Assembly: GCA_905220665.1 (NCBI GenBank)
Contig: CAJNAR010000011.1
Coordinates: 1-64,000, forward strand
DNA from: Albugo candida
Lineage: Eukaryota > Oomycota > Peronosporomycetes > Albuginales > Albuginaceae
Reading direction: 5' to 3'
DNA length: 64,000 nt
Part shown: positions 1 through 11,892 of the stretch, piece by piece
Position numbering within the stretch: position 1 is the stretch's first letter
Layout of the letters: the number at the start of each line of letters is the position of its first letter
The notes under the pieces: model-generated
The model's database searches: none
Told to the model about the DNA's origin: nothing
What the model saw: the letters and a program-made list of their open reading frames with translations, nothing else
Position numbers and translations under genes: made by a program

Positions 1-352
1 AAGTCAAAATGCAAGTGCAACTTGGATCCTAGTCCTAGTTGGCTGGTTCTGCTCACCGTAGTGTGGCGCACACCAATTTGCAAACCACGGTACTTTGGAC
101 CATTTTTACAACTTTACAAACTTACCACTTAACAACTTTACAACTTTCAACATCTATCCGTTACACGATGGACACACTCTCGTACTGTAGTGGTGAACGC
201 TACCGCACTGCAGAACTAGCAACGAGGGACATATTATCAACTCTCACAGGTATTCTCGAAACGTTTTTATATGTATATATGTTATTTAAGATAGCCTAGG
301 CAACTAGAGAAGTCAGTTAGTCTAATTCTAGTAATATAGACACCTTCAACTG
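1..352 (+). mobile_element. 3' end of an upstream LINE copy (partial)
   Basis: This segment is almost identical to 7090-7441, the 3' end of the full-length LINE that follows. It begins inside the last codons of ORF2 (stop codon at 30-32) and continues through the complete 3' UTR, ending in the same CACCTTCAAC sequence. By eye only about five substitutions or single-base indels separate the two 3' UTRs, so the copies are recent relatives. No poly(A) tail is seen. The rest of this copy lies left of the window. The next copy starts directly at its end, giving a head-to-tail tandem. Confidence 0.85.
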
Positions 353-457
353 AGCTACATCCCCCCACTTCTCAATTTGCCGGCTACTAAGTAACCCGCC
401 AATTTAGTAAAACAACTCGAAAAAACAACCTTTTTCAACTCCTTCCTCTCGAAAACA

Positions 458-2199
458 ATGGTTCAAGTCGACATATCGACACAACCCAGGGTGCTAGCGT
501 CCACTTGTAGTGACGTGGCAACCCTCATGAGTCACCCAGCCTTGGGTGATTGCATGATTGTTGATGAGTCATCACCCCTGTGTGATGACGTGGAAAGTAC
601 CCCCACCCCAGTGTGACGGTACAGGTTCATACCGGTACTACCGGAGTCGGATCTGATACCGGTGGTACATGCGGTACTGTCGTTGCCTCGTCACAGGGTG
701 ACCCAAAGGCAACTGCAAGTGTGGACGACACTAAAAGTCCCACGCTTGCTGACCTGATCAAGTCACAGGAGTCCTTGCGTAAGGACCAGGCTAGAGCTCG
801 AGCGAAATTTCGCGTAGAGCTCGCAAAGCCGAAAGCCTCGGATATCGAGGCTATCCTGCAGCTATATGCTGATGGGGAGCACCCGGATTGGTCGGTTCTG
901 TCTGCTAAATTGGAAGCAGCAAGACCTTTCCAAATCCGGAAAGCAACCTTCCCGATGGTCTTGGAGACGGGCCAGTCCTTGACCCGTACTCCAAATGGAA
1001 AAATACTAACATCCCTGATGCGAGACCACGGTAATCCGGTTTTTGAAAGCCTACTGGAGAGCCGGTCAATCGCTCAGGTGTCCAAAATGCCTGGGGGAAA
1101 CATCAGAGTGATGGTCACCACGGCGGATGCCTGCCAACAGTTGGAGTGTCAGCCGGTGACTATCCTTGGGGAAAAGTATTTTTTTCGAGAGTTTGATACT
1201 CTTGAAACAAAGTACTACCTCGATGTGTTTCGGTGTGGGCGTGGAGGAGGAACGGAACAACATTCTCCGTGCTCTTCACCAACTAGGATGTCAAGTGGTG
1301 TATGACACCTTCCGCGAGACAATTCCCACGAAGGCAGTGGTGATGTCGACTTGGCGAGTTTACTTTGGTTGTTTGACGTGCCCCCAACAACTGGTTCGAG
1401 TTGGTAAAGTGATTGAACAAATCGCTTACGACAAACAGCTATACCCAGTACGGGGTAAGAATGCTCCTATTCCAACGGAACGACCACGTTTTGGTCAACG
1501 TGGTCCTTATTGCTTGGATTTGGGTGCTACATCAACCCCGGGAGTACGGCAACACCAAAGCAAGCAAAACAATCAAAAACAACGCAAAAATCAATCTGCA
1601 ACTCAGATTCACAACACCCAAAAACAACAAAAGAACCAGAGACATACAGCCGAACCAGCGGCACTCGTGGTGGCACCACAAAAGGTGGTGAATCCAGTTC
1701 CCAGTAAGGAATTGGTGGCGAGAAAACCTGACCGGAAGCTATCCGATCAAATCTCGTTGGAGCTCAACACTCCCCCCACTATCACACCAGCAGGAGCACA
1801 AGCTTTATTGCAACACACACCTCCCATCCTCCAACTGACCAGTCAGTCATACTCACAACCACGGGTAGAGCGGGATGGGGATGTATCCATGAAGTTGGCT
1901 TGGACGAGTGGAAAACGTAATCGGGTGGAGCCGTTCGACCAAATGGTCTCCAAAGCACCACCTCTTGCGCTTCCAAAACTAGCGACGAGTAACTATTTTC
2001 CGTGCTCGCAACTATGGAGGTGGAGATCGAAGAAGTAACAGCGGTTGCCAATCCAGAGAATGGCAATCGCGTCCAAATCATCCCCGTGAAAGCACGGATG
2101 CCAAAAGAGGTGGCCACCTCGAAAGAGGCGGCACACTTTTATCAAAACGTCATACAACAATCGAGAAATCGGAACGACCAACCCGAGTTGGTGAAATAG
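458..2199 (+). pseudogene. LINE ORF1 (nucleic-acid-binding protein), broken by frameshifts
   Basis: Reading starts at ATG 458 after the leader. That frame ends at 614-616. Sensible coding resumes in a second frame (about 613 to 1230), a third (about 1230 to 1990, continuing FGVGVEEERNN) and a fourth ending at 2197-2199. The central part is charged and globular. The downstream part (about 1550-1680) is very rich in Gln, Asn and Lys, as in basic, RNA-binding ORF1 proteins of LINEs. No CCHC knuckle or RRM could be pointed to with confidence. The assignment as ORF1 rests on its position before the endonuclease-RT ORF, not on a family match. Confidence 0.6.
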
Positions 2200-2207
2200 G
2201 GGAGCTG

Positions 2208-2945
2208 ATGGAAATCGATTCGAAAAATGCCCTTCACTCGCTCCGACCGGACAAGCTGGTTCAAGCGGATTCTTGCATCCCTCATGTGCGGAAGCTAATC
2301 CAGTTCTGCACAAATCCGGACAAAATCATCCGAGCGGCACTTGATCATCCGATCACGATGAATGGTGTGCTACTTGCATGTATGGAGTCGAATGATAAAG
2401 CTTTGGATGAAGTGGCTCATCTACTTATGATAAATCGCGTTTTTGCAACTCACAATCTCGGCGAAGATGTTACGTTTGCGACGCGATGGAGTCGCCACGT
2501 TGGTGGAAAAGTTCCCTCCAAGCGATCTGTTCTGTTCGAGAAAGTAATGTCGTGGTGGACGTCAGTGCCGGACATCGTTATCGGTTTGACTCGAGCAACG
2601 AAAGCTCTCGCGTTGTTGGAACTTTTATTCATGTGTACTGCTCCGACATTCTACACCAACGATCACTGGATCCAATATCTCACCGATGGACCAGTGATCT
2701 GGATTCCGGGTCATCATTGTCGTTTACTTCCAACCAATGTGATCATATCCTTCTTCCGCTCCGACGTTGGCATAAAGTGTTGGTCGCAATGGTTTGGAGG
2801 TAGATGGCGTGGACTTCTCCATGGTGACATCGCTGAGCTTTCCGTCAACCTCAGCTTTTTTCCAGAGGAACACACAACACTTCACTTCTCACAACAAGAT
2901 GGTGAAATGAGGTTGATTACTGGTCCACTTCAGCGTGAATGCTAA
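2208..2945 (+). CDS. LINE internal ORF of unknown role
   Basis: A 245-codon ORF between ORF1 and the endonuclease domain, starting nine bases after the ORF1 stop and overlapping the first codons of the endonuclease frame by about 11 bases. The first 120 residues look like real protein. From about 2560 a second frame also reads well (2486-2803), so this region too may carry a frameshift. No family was recognised. It may be the C-terminal part of ORF1 or an extra LINE-encoded protein. Confidence 0.4.
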   Translation: MEIDSKNALHSLRPDKLVQADSCIPHVRKLIQFCTNPDKIIRAALDHPITMNGVLLACMESNDKALDEVAHLLMINRVFATHNLGEDVTFATRWSRHVGGKVPSKRSVLFEKVMSWWTSVPDIVIGLTRATKALALLELLFMCTAPTFYTNDHWIQYLTDGPVIWIPGHHCRLLPTNVIISFFRSDVGIKCWSQWFGGRWRGLLHGDIAELSVNLSFFPEEHTTLHFSQQDGEMRLITGPLQREC

Positions 2946-5900
2946 GGGCTCCTCGATTATTTCGACGTGGAACAATGTCTCAGCACTCACGGTGAATGTT
3001 AATGGAATTCATAAAAATGGTCATCTTTTTATCGACCACATCTTATCACAATACTCCATTTGTTGTGTTCAAGAAACCAAGTTTCACGATCACAACCAAC
3101 TGAAATCATTTCAATTTTTATTATCCTCGAAAATGCAGCACAGAATGTTTGTCAATGATCACAACAGTGCTTTTCTCCATCCGACTCAAAACCGCAGTGG
3201 CGGCGTCATGACAATCCTTCGTTCGGACTTTCCGGTTATACAACAGCTGAGGAACTCACCGATCGAAGCATTCGAAATCGCTATTTGGTTCTGCGTCTTC
3301 TCATTCACGATGCACCGGTGTATATTCACAATGTGTATGCACCGGTCAAGTCCGAGGAACGAGTGGGTTTTTATGAGTTATTGCTTTCCAACACTTTCGA
3401 ATCGACCGCAACACATATCGTATTTGGTGATTTCAACACACCACTCGATCCAGCTATCGATGCTTCGAGTGGAACAATTCGACACGAACCAAGTCGATTA
3501 GCGTGTTTGGAATGGCTTTCACAGTTGGGTGTGGTAGACGCTTGGCGAATCCAACATCCGACTGAAACAGTATTTACAGGACCATTACCGCGCAAGAATC
3601 GACTTGATTATATCTGCATGTCGGAAGAGCTATTCAATATGGTATACAAAACCTCTGAGTATTTTCGTCCACGACATGCGGGAGATCATCTGGCACAAAA
3701 AGTAACTTTTGCAAATCCAACTCAATCACCCGGTCGAGGATATTGGAAATGCTCATTACGACTATTTGAATATCCTAAAGTTGTCGAAGCAATCAAATTG
3801 GAAGCGATTTTGGTGCTCGAACAGTTACGGACAACTTCGAATCCCGGTAAAATGTGGGAAAGTTGGAAGACGAAAATCAAGAAACAGCTTCAAAGCATTG
3901 AAAAAAAGGTTGCAAAAGATAGCCGACGTGATGTTGAGTCTAGCCAGCGTGTTTTGGAAGTCGCAGCAGCTCGATATCGCATTCAGGACACCAATGAGTC
4001 ACGGTATTTTTACGAATCGAGTCTCCAACAATTTCGAATTTCAGTCGAAAACAACGCGAAATACAACCAAGATGAAAGTTTCGACCATCACGTGAAGCAT
4101 ATGGAGAACTCTTCAAAGCATTTTTTTCGCCCTCCGGATAGTTCTTGTCGTCGCGTGCCGATCGAAAATGTTACAAAAAATGTGGTACCGTGACATCGAA
4201 CCCGAGGGAGATTATTGACGAATTCAGAGATCATTGGGGTGGTGTCATGGGCTCTCTTTATAGCTCAGAGACCGACTCAAATGTTCCAAGTGACAGAAAG
4301 CAAAAAAAGTTACTCGATTCGATTCAAGTTTCACTTGCCTCAGCAGAGCAAGAACGTCTCTCAACTCGGTTAAGTACGACCGAGATGGCGGAAGCGATCA
4401 AGCACATGCGGAGTAGTTCTTCTCCAGGTATGGATGGACTACCAGCTGCATTTTATCAGCTTGATCCGAAAACGTTTGGCGAGTGTTTGAAGATCGTGTT
4501 CGAATTTCAGCTAGAAAGAGGAATTTTACTGCGATCACAACGTCACTCAGGAATCACACTTTTATACAAAAAAGGATCACGAGGTGATCCTGGCAACTAT
4601 CGACCGATCGCACTACTTTGCGTCGATGTGAAAGTACTTTCAAAAGTGTTGGCGTATCGATTGCAACGTTTTTTGCCAAAATTGATCCATCAAGATCAAA
4701 AAAAAAAAAGCATTTGTGCGCGGAAGGTCAATGCATCATCATATTCGACATCTCACCGACATCCAAGACTTGGTCACTCATCGTGGGGAGGAAGCTTATG
4801 CGACTTTTCTCGACTTTGAGAAAGCTTATGATCGAGTCAATTGGACGTACATGTTTCGCGTTTTGGAAAAGATGGGCGTTGGAAAAAGTTTTATCGACTG
4901 GGTTCGTCTTTTGTACAATAACACAAAGGCGCAGTTGATGATTAATGGAAATATCACACCATCTATTACACCACAACGTGGAGTGAAACAAGGTGATCCT
5001 CTCTCAGCATTACTTTTTCTGATGACGATCGAACCTTTGGGAAATTTACTTCGACAGCATGAAGAACATGGCATTTGGATTAATAGCACGACGGTCGCAA
5101 CTGGATTATTTTTTGCGGACGATTCGACATTGCTTTCAGAGACACCAAATGGTGTTTTGACGCAACTCGAACTCGTCCAAGTCTATTGCGATGGATCGGG
5201 TGCGAAACTCAACTTGAGTAAATCATCTTTGCTCTCGTTGAATCGGACGAAGCCATGTCCACGTATTCCCAATTTGACCATAATGGGTCCGGAGGATTCG
5301 GTCAAGTATTTGGGTATTCCGTTCAGCCAGAAACCAACTCACTCGATGGTTATTTCAACTCTCGACAAGCGTTTTTACGATGGGTTTGGTGCATGGTTTC
5401 GACGAGCACGAACTGTTCGTGGTCGACTACTGGTTGCGCAGACGATGATTTTATCACGTTTGTGGCATTACACGATGCACGTGGACATACCAGCAGCGAC
5501 AATTCGACAGTGGCAATCGATGTTAAATCGATTTGTGCTTGGTCGGAAACACAAAAAAGATTCAAAACATGTTCACCTACTCAGCAAAGAGTTTTTATAT
5601 CTTCGCCGACAAGATGGTGGACTACAAGTTCCTTTTTTGGTGGGACGACTAAAGCTACAACGTATTCAATTCCTTCAGCAGTTCGCATCCGATGCGTCAA
5701 CAATTATTCCTGCGAATTGGACAACTGCTTCGACGGAATTATTGCAACTTATCCAACCTTCCTTTGGACCACACAAGCCGATGGATATATTCACCATCGC
5801 ACCAAATCGACATGGGAAAATGGTTCAATGGGAGAGCATATCGTCATGGTGGAAACAAGCATTTAAAATGTGGCATCAGATGGATTGGAGCATTTCAATA

Positions 5901-7121
5901 TCAGATTTAAATGTTTCACAACGCCGTCAGTACTACATGGAACAACCGATGTGGTTTCACTGCGACCAAAAGTTACATTACGAAGCTGCTACTCGTCATC
6001 CGAGTACGCAGAACGTTTGGTACAATCTTGGCATGGTGGATGAACCACATCGAACATTTCGAAAAACGTTTGCTACACTTTTCGACGTTCGAAGTTTGCA
6101 AGACTTTTTTCGTGAAAGCGACACATGGCCAACGAAGGAAGATTTCGTCGCCAACTATTACAACGACGAAGAGCAGAACACGTCGGATATGTCTGAAGAA
6201 AAGTTGCTGAGTCGACTTTACAATGAAGTCACTCAGATTCTCCAGCGTATCCACTTGACGATTGGTCTCATCACTTGGATTATACCAACCACAAGTGGCA
6301 GATCATTTTATGTGGGAGTAAAAAGCAAGGAAAGGAAACATTATTTTCCATCTATTCCACGCTCACAACTCTCACGAATCGTCTGGAAACCTCCCGAACC
6401 AACCAAGAGTCATCCGATGTCGACACATTGGTCAACACGGGAGAGATCGGACGCACTGGATTCAGAACGAATCCGAACTTTTATGGCTACATCACGGCAT
6501 CTTCGAAAACGTGTATTACCAATTTTCGAGGATTTACAGTTTCGTCTCGCCTTTCGGATGTTGCCAGTTCGATCTCGTTTCTGGTTCTTAAAGGATATTC
6601 AGCCCGACATTATATTGTGCACGCAGACTTCGTGTGGGGCAGTGGAATCCGATCAACATCTCTTTCTCGAGTGCGACCACACGGCACAGTTATGGAGAGA
6701 GTTACTTCCTAGTTGGGATCAGTTTTTCTCCTTTCGACCACGTTGGACGCATATTGCATGTGCAATCGTACCAACACTACGGTCGGATTGGAAAGAATAT
6801 TTAGCAATTATATCGGATTTGTGGCTTGCATTGCAAGCGGTGACACTGCACTTCGTCTGGACAGATCGGAATCGTCGTTTGTTCGATCAGCGATCAGCAA
6901 CTCCGACAGTTCCAGCACTTTCCGTGATCTACACCACGTTTAGTGCGCACGTTCGGTACTTTCGAAGACAGTGTTACGACCACGAGGAACGCATTCGGCT
7001 TGCAAAGGTACTGGATCAACTCGCAACGCAAGGATCATTTGGTGGATTTTTCAGAAGTCGAAGATCATTGCTGCGGGTCCGGCACAGGCGAGTGGAACGG
7101 CAAGTGCAACTCGGATCCTAG
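2935..7121 (+). pseudogene. LINE ORF2: APE endonuclease, reverse transcriptase, zf-RVT; frameshifted
   Basis: The endonuclease half shows the APE-type landmarks VNVNGI, CVQETK (about 3000-3080), GDFNTP (3427) and a late GDH (about 3680), interrupted by a shift near 3280. The RT half shows SPGMDGLPAAF (4423), KKGSRGDPGNYRPI (4570), FLDFEKAYDRVNW (4806), RGVKQGDPLSALLF (4978) and the catalytic FADD (5113). After a thumb-like region comes a Cys/His segment (about 6610-6690, ending ESDQHLFLEC) of the zf-RVT kind. The frame changes near 3280, 4150-4190 and at the A12 run at 4699; from 4716 to the stop at 7119-7121 it is open for 801 codons. Known role of the family: target-primed reverse transcription. 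This copy is probably dead unless the shifts are sequencing errors. Confidence 0.88.
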
Positions 7122-7442
7122 TCCTAGTTGGCTGGTCATGCTCACCGTAGTGTGGCGCACACCAATTTGCAAACCACGGTACTTTTGGACCATTTTTACA
7201 ACTTTACAAACTTACCACTTAACAACTTAACAACTTTCAACATCTATCCGTTACACGATGGACACACTCTCGTACTGTAGTGGTGAACGCTACCGCACTG
7301 CAGAACTAGCAACGAGGGACATATTATCAACTCTCACAGGTATTCTCGAAACGTTTTTATATGTATATATGTTATTTAAGATAGCCTAGGCAACTAGAGA
7401 AGTCAGTTAGTCTAATTCTAGCAATATAGACACCTTCAACTG

Positions 7443-8099
7443 TGGATGTGTTAAAAAACGATAAGGAAGGTTGTGCTGGAATATACTCATATTATCAAAA
7501 ACATACCCAATATATTATTTCTCTTTCTTCTTGTCTCCTGATTGTATGGTTGTTCAGGCTTTCGTGATTACTCCGGTAAAAAATGAACCGAACAATAAAC
7601 CTGACTGAACTAAACCTGTGCAGCAAGATTATATTATCTACGCAGGTGGACATGTTCGGTGTGTATTGACGCTTGAGCAGCAAGACTGACTATACATCCT
7701 TCTTTTGTTCACCGGCCTAATCTCCACTATCTTGTAGATATCCATATCGAGATGTGGCTTTTAGACTATCATTCCCGGTAATTTCTAAAGTTGCAATACC
7801 TTTCGCTCAGTGGTCTTATACCGAAAGAAATCCATTATTGCAAGGAGCCTGCAAGACCAACTTCAAACTACACTAGGACAAATAATTTATATCACTAACA
7901 ATATCGATACATTAATTGCAAATGAAAACCTATTTCTTCCATCCACATTCTTTAGCCTGACCAAGGATCGATCGTGGGTGTTGATGAAGTACATGCGCTT
8001 ATACTTGAACAAACCTACTAGATTGATATCATCGCAATCAATATCAACGCTGTGGCATCTAATCCTAAGACAGGGATTCTATCCTTCGCTTATGTCTGG
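7443..8099. other. Gene-free spacer
   Basis: AT-rich sequence between the full-length LINE and the older minus-strand LINE relic. Only short unconvincing reading frames were found. No RNA gene or clear repeat was seen. Confidence 0.5.
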
Positions 8100-10700
8100 A
8101 TAGTTCATTTCGTACGTACTGGTGACTGCAGCCTGACTAGCGATGCTGGTCAACGCTTTCCATTTGCGGTGATCTTGAACAAAGTGTTCGAAATAGCATA
8201 TATCTGGGTGTACCTTACGATTGAACGTCTTTTGTAGCATCGTTTGGAGGTAGGTGGAAATGTTGGATCAACAAGGTTTGGGTTGAGATTCGGTCCGGTC
8301 GTCGCATAGTGTCTCCGAACGAGTGCCACCAGGCTACTATGATGTGTTTTCGGAGAGGTAATGTCTGATACTTTGCATGGACTTCCTTTTTTCCCATATG
8401 CGTGAAATACTGGATGAAGAGAACGGATCAATTGGTGGCGATAAAAAGAGTCGAGTTGGTTGCGACCTTGCACCTTCAATGCCCATGCACCGCAGTAGAG
8501 TAATTCCGCAGAATATACACGTCGTATAGTCGGCCTTTGAGGTCCACAGAGTCCATTTGACGCGAATAATGTTTTCCGAAACCTATACAACGCCGTATTC
8601 ACCTGAGCTTTCATGTGTGTTGATTCCTCATGATCTCTAAGATGCCCAGTTATCTAAAATGCCATGCAACTGGCTATCCGTAGTCCTATACTTCGCACTC
8701 TCTGGGTTTGGCCGCATTGATGTGAATAGAGCAGTGACGAATTAGGTCACGATTTCGTTTCTGAGAAGGAACAAAGTCAAAAACATCGACATAGATAATT
8801 GCGTTGACCTTTTCCATCATTGCGCTCAGTGAGGTATACAGAGGTCATTGGGCGCAGCTTCCAGATATTTGACTTTTATTAATATGATAGGACACAGAGA
8901 CTCTGTGTGATGCTGTCATTGCCAAAAAGGTCGAAACTGTCGGGTTCCGAGGTGATGTTTGTAATACTTCTCGGTGATAAGTATTTTAATTAGGTGTAGA
9001 AGAAGAGAATGGAGGACTGCGACAAATTTGAAGGTGTCGATAATGTCAAAAAGCTTCGCTCATATCGATGCCGAGAATCGCCAGGGTGCTTTGATAATTG
9101 CGTGTGAACCATCCACTTCATTCAATGGCCCGTATCAAGTCTGCCGCCTTTCTAGCACATCTGAATCCACCTTGGTCAGGAGGTAGTTATGCATCAACTT
9201 GATTTCTTGCTTTATGCAGTATAATAAAGAATAAGCGTCTTCTTGGTCGTTTTCAAAAAGGCGATTGGGCGCTGCGAGGAGCATTGCACTCGCGGCGTCT
9301 TTGGTTTGGTTGACCATTCACGACTCAGTAATTGAGGCACTTGCAAGGCTCCTACCTTTTTCGAGAGCTTATTAATGAATGTTCAAGACGGGATGATATA
9401 TCAGTCGGACTAAATGTCAGGAGTTCCCCGGATTCGTTAACATGTTGGGATCGAATGCTAAATGGCGTTCGTACTTTCGTGAAGCTGATTGGTTTGCGAA
9501 GGCGATAAAGTTTGAACGTGATCCGAGTGTGTCCACCGTCGTGAAATAGAGTCTCGATTTAGTAATGACAGAGGCTTTTACGCTATCGTTTTCTATGTTG
9601 TAGCCATTGCAATCTTGGGTGATTAGAAGTCGTTAATGGTGACGCAAAAATAAGCTCCTCAGTACTTGTAATAATCTGCCAAATAATCGGGTGCGTTGTG
9701 GTTCTTGGAGTTGGACGTCAAGCTAGCGTCGCTATGTTTTCTAGCGGACATCAAATTCCCGATAAATGATGCAGGTGGCACCATTGTAAAGGCAACAGAT
9801 CGATTGGCTTCTCACATATAATAACAGCGAGTCAAATTCGTGTTTGCTCCTGCAAGAGACGAGCTATGTCCGCAGCGTAAATTCCGAGTGAAAAGCCGGG
9901 GACTGAGAGCCAAGTGCATCGTTAGATGCTTTATGATTGAGTCGAGTAGGGCGGGTAATTCGACATGGTCCGTTTCGATAAGTGTTCAATATCTAGGACT
10001 AATGCGATCGATTTTGGGAAAGTTTGCGTATGTCAGACCCTAAGAATAGAGAGGTCGAATTCAGCGCATACGTGCCAGGATGCGATCGACCATCTGTGGA
10101 ATAGAATCGATAGCGAAACGGTAGATAATGTAGTTGATGTGATTGAAAATGGTTGTCTGTGTCCTGGCTCCTCGCAATGTTGTTCTTTTCCGAACTCAAT
10201 CGAATGATGTGTCGGTCACCTGAGGATGGTTAGCGTTGCGAAGTTCGACTTGACGACTTCCGTTAGATTTGAGATATGCTCAAGATTATTTAGACCCATC
10301 CCGGAGGTATATGTTGGCCTATAGCCGATTTCCGCATTGAGGTCGCCAAGAATGAAGTAGAATCGGTACCCAAATGGCTGTAAGGCGCTATGTTTAGTGT
10401 CGTAAAAGTGCTCTGCTCGGTTCGAGTTTGTTCTGAGCGGGGTGCACAAACGTATAAAAAGTAGGTTGGATGCACTGAGAGACCTTGGTCTGAATGTTGG
10501 CTATTTGTTTACTCAAAGTACAACAGCGAGAAGGATATGTGGTACAATTCTACGCGGCATCGTGAATCTGAGACCATAGTGTAGATTTGAACCCGGAAAG
10601 TATGCCGCACTAGCTTGATCGGCTGTATGATTTGGAAGCTTCTGCGTATATTTGTTTTCGTATAAAGCATTGATCGAGCTTCTAGCGTTATTTTTCAAGT
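8100..10700 (-). mobile_element. Heavily decayed LINE of a second family
   Basis: On the minus strand, scattered pieces appear in the order expected for an APE-type LINE. An endonuclease core with FILGDLNAEIG lies near 10330-10370. Pre-RT text follows (9370-9470). An RT segment DQGGFRCARKAADLI is at about 9130-9180 and RT motif A, LAILGIDMSEAF, at about 9045-9090. A damaged catalytic YVDD-like motif (YVDVFDF) is near 8770-8800. The RT C-terminal connection, with SAELLYCGAW and DSFYRHQLIRSL, lies at 8420-8530. Frames change repeatedly and stops interrupt them, so it is a fossil. These motifs differ in sequence from the LINE at 353-7442. The ends are approximate. Confidence 0.75.
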
Positions 10701-11892
10701 GCTGCTACTTGATTGTGATGTGAGGCCACTTACGTTAAAATTGCTGATCGTCAAATTGTTGATTCGGTGAAGGAAAGCATGTGCATAACAGTACTTGCGT
10801 GGTGGTCATCCTTACCCTTCGAAGTAAGCCTGCTAGATATACAGTAAAATTGTTTGAGCTCCAATCAAACTCTAGAGCAAAAGATCGTATGAGCTAGTCC
10901 GAGCACTACGCATACGTCTCTTACTCCTTGGCCCAATGACACCCTGCGCCAACGCTTGGTAGCGAGGCCACATGAAGATCGATCGATTCGACGAATTTGG
11001 AGATTCTGCAAAGGTATGGTCTATTTCAGTGCTTTATAGCTCATGATCTACATTACTTCAAATTATTCTTGCCGGCGCAGATCTATTTTCTTGTTTTGAG
11101 AGAACTGTTTGGATAAGCAGAGGTGACAAATATTGCTTCAGCTGCATGGATTAAGGGAGAACTGGCTCAGTAGATGATGGAGGACAAGAAGTAAGCTATG
11201 AAGACGCCGTCCGTAGTCGAGGGAGGAAATGGAGTAACCCTGGCCTTCACTAAAAATTTCAGCGCACTGCAGACTGAACCCAGACTATCACTCACATCAT
11301 CGATCGCTTCCTGATGAGTAAAATCAAGCTCCCAGCACTATAAAAGCTCTGTCAAAATGTGACAACTAACACGCTGAGTGCTCTGTAGCTGTTTTGAACC
11401 CGTCCGTCACCTCTGATGTGTATTGCAATATTGTGACGTCACGCCTCAGCCCGGACAATATAGTGTACCATGGCCAAAAGTAACTGGTTGGATTATGCGA
11501 ATGGTGGTTGGCGAGATGTTGATTGTGTGGTGTATGATATCCATGATGGAAGCTGTATCTATTCGAGAATTTCAATTCTTTCCTTCAAAGAGGTGAATCG
11601 AGACGGTATGGATTGATTATAACACTACTTGTGCGGCCTTCTCCTCCCAGCACGCCAAATGACGCGATATTTACCATTTGATGGATCATCTATGGTACGC
11701 GATGCCTTTAACGTTCCTGGTTTGTCGCAGTTCGCTGTGTTGAAGGGGGAAAGATAGGCTTACGGCTATTGCTACAATGCGAGTACAATGCAAGTAGCAC
11801 GTATCATCCCTGCAGAAGGCTTTATATTGAGAGAAAGCAGACTAGACTATTGAAGCCGTTGATGCTCCCAGATGTGAGCCGAGGAGTTGTGC
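10701..11892. other. Gene-free region
   Basis: About 1.2 kb in which no convincing coding frame, RNA gene or repeat was found on either strand. It may contain further LINE debris too eroded to recognise. Confidence 0.45.

Larger units (their letters stand above)
353..7442 (+). mobile_element. Full-length non-LTR (LINE) retrotransposon, frameshifted
   Basis: This is a complete LINE: a short C-rich 5' leader (353-457), an ORF1 region, and an ORF2 with apurinic endonuclease, reverse transcriptase and C-terminal zinc-knuckle (zf-RVT type) domains, then a roughly 320-base 3' UTR. The 3' UTR matches the partial copy at 1-352. Coding frames change at least six times (near 610, 1230, 2000, 3280, 4150-4190 and 4700), so this copy cannot make intact proteins as read. 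The last shift lies at a run of 12 A at about 4699-4710, where a sequencing or assembly error is possible. A decayed relative lies at 54690-57605. Confidence 0.9.

Noticed and set aside
1..7442. The near-identical ends (1-352 and 7090-7441) as long terminal repeats of an LTR retrotransposon
   Set aside because: The enclosed coding region has APE endonuclease and LINE-type RT, with no gag, integrase, RNase H/protease order, primer-binding site or polypurine tract. The left repeat also begins inside ORF2 codons.
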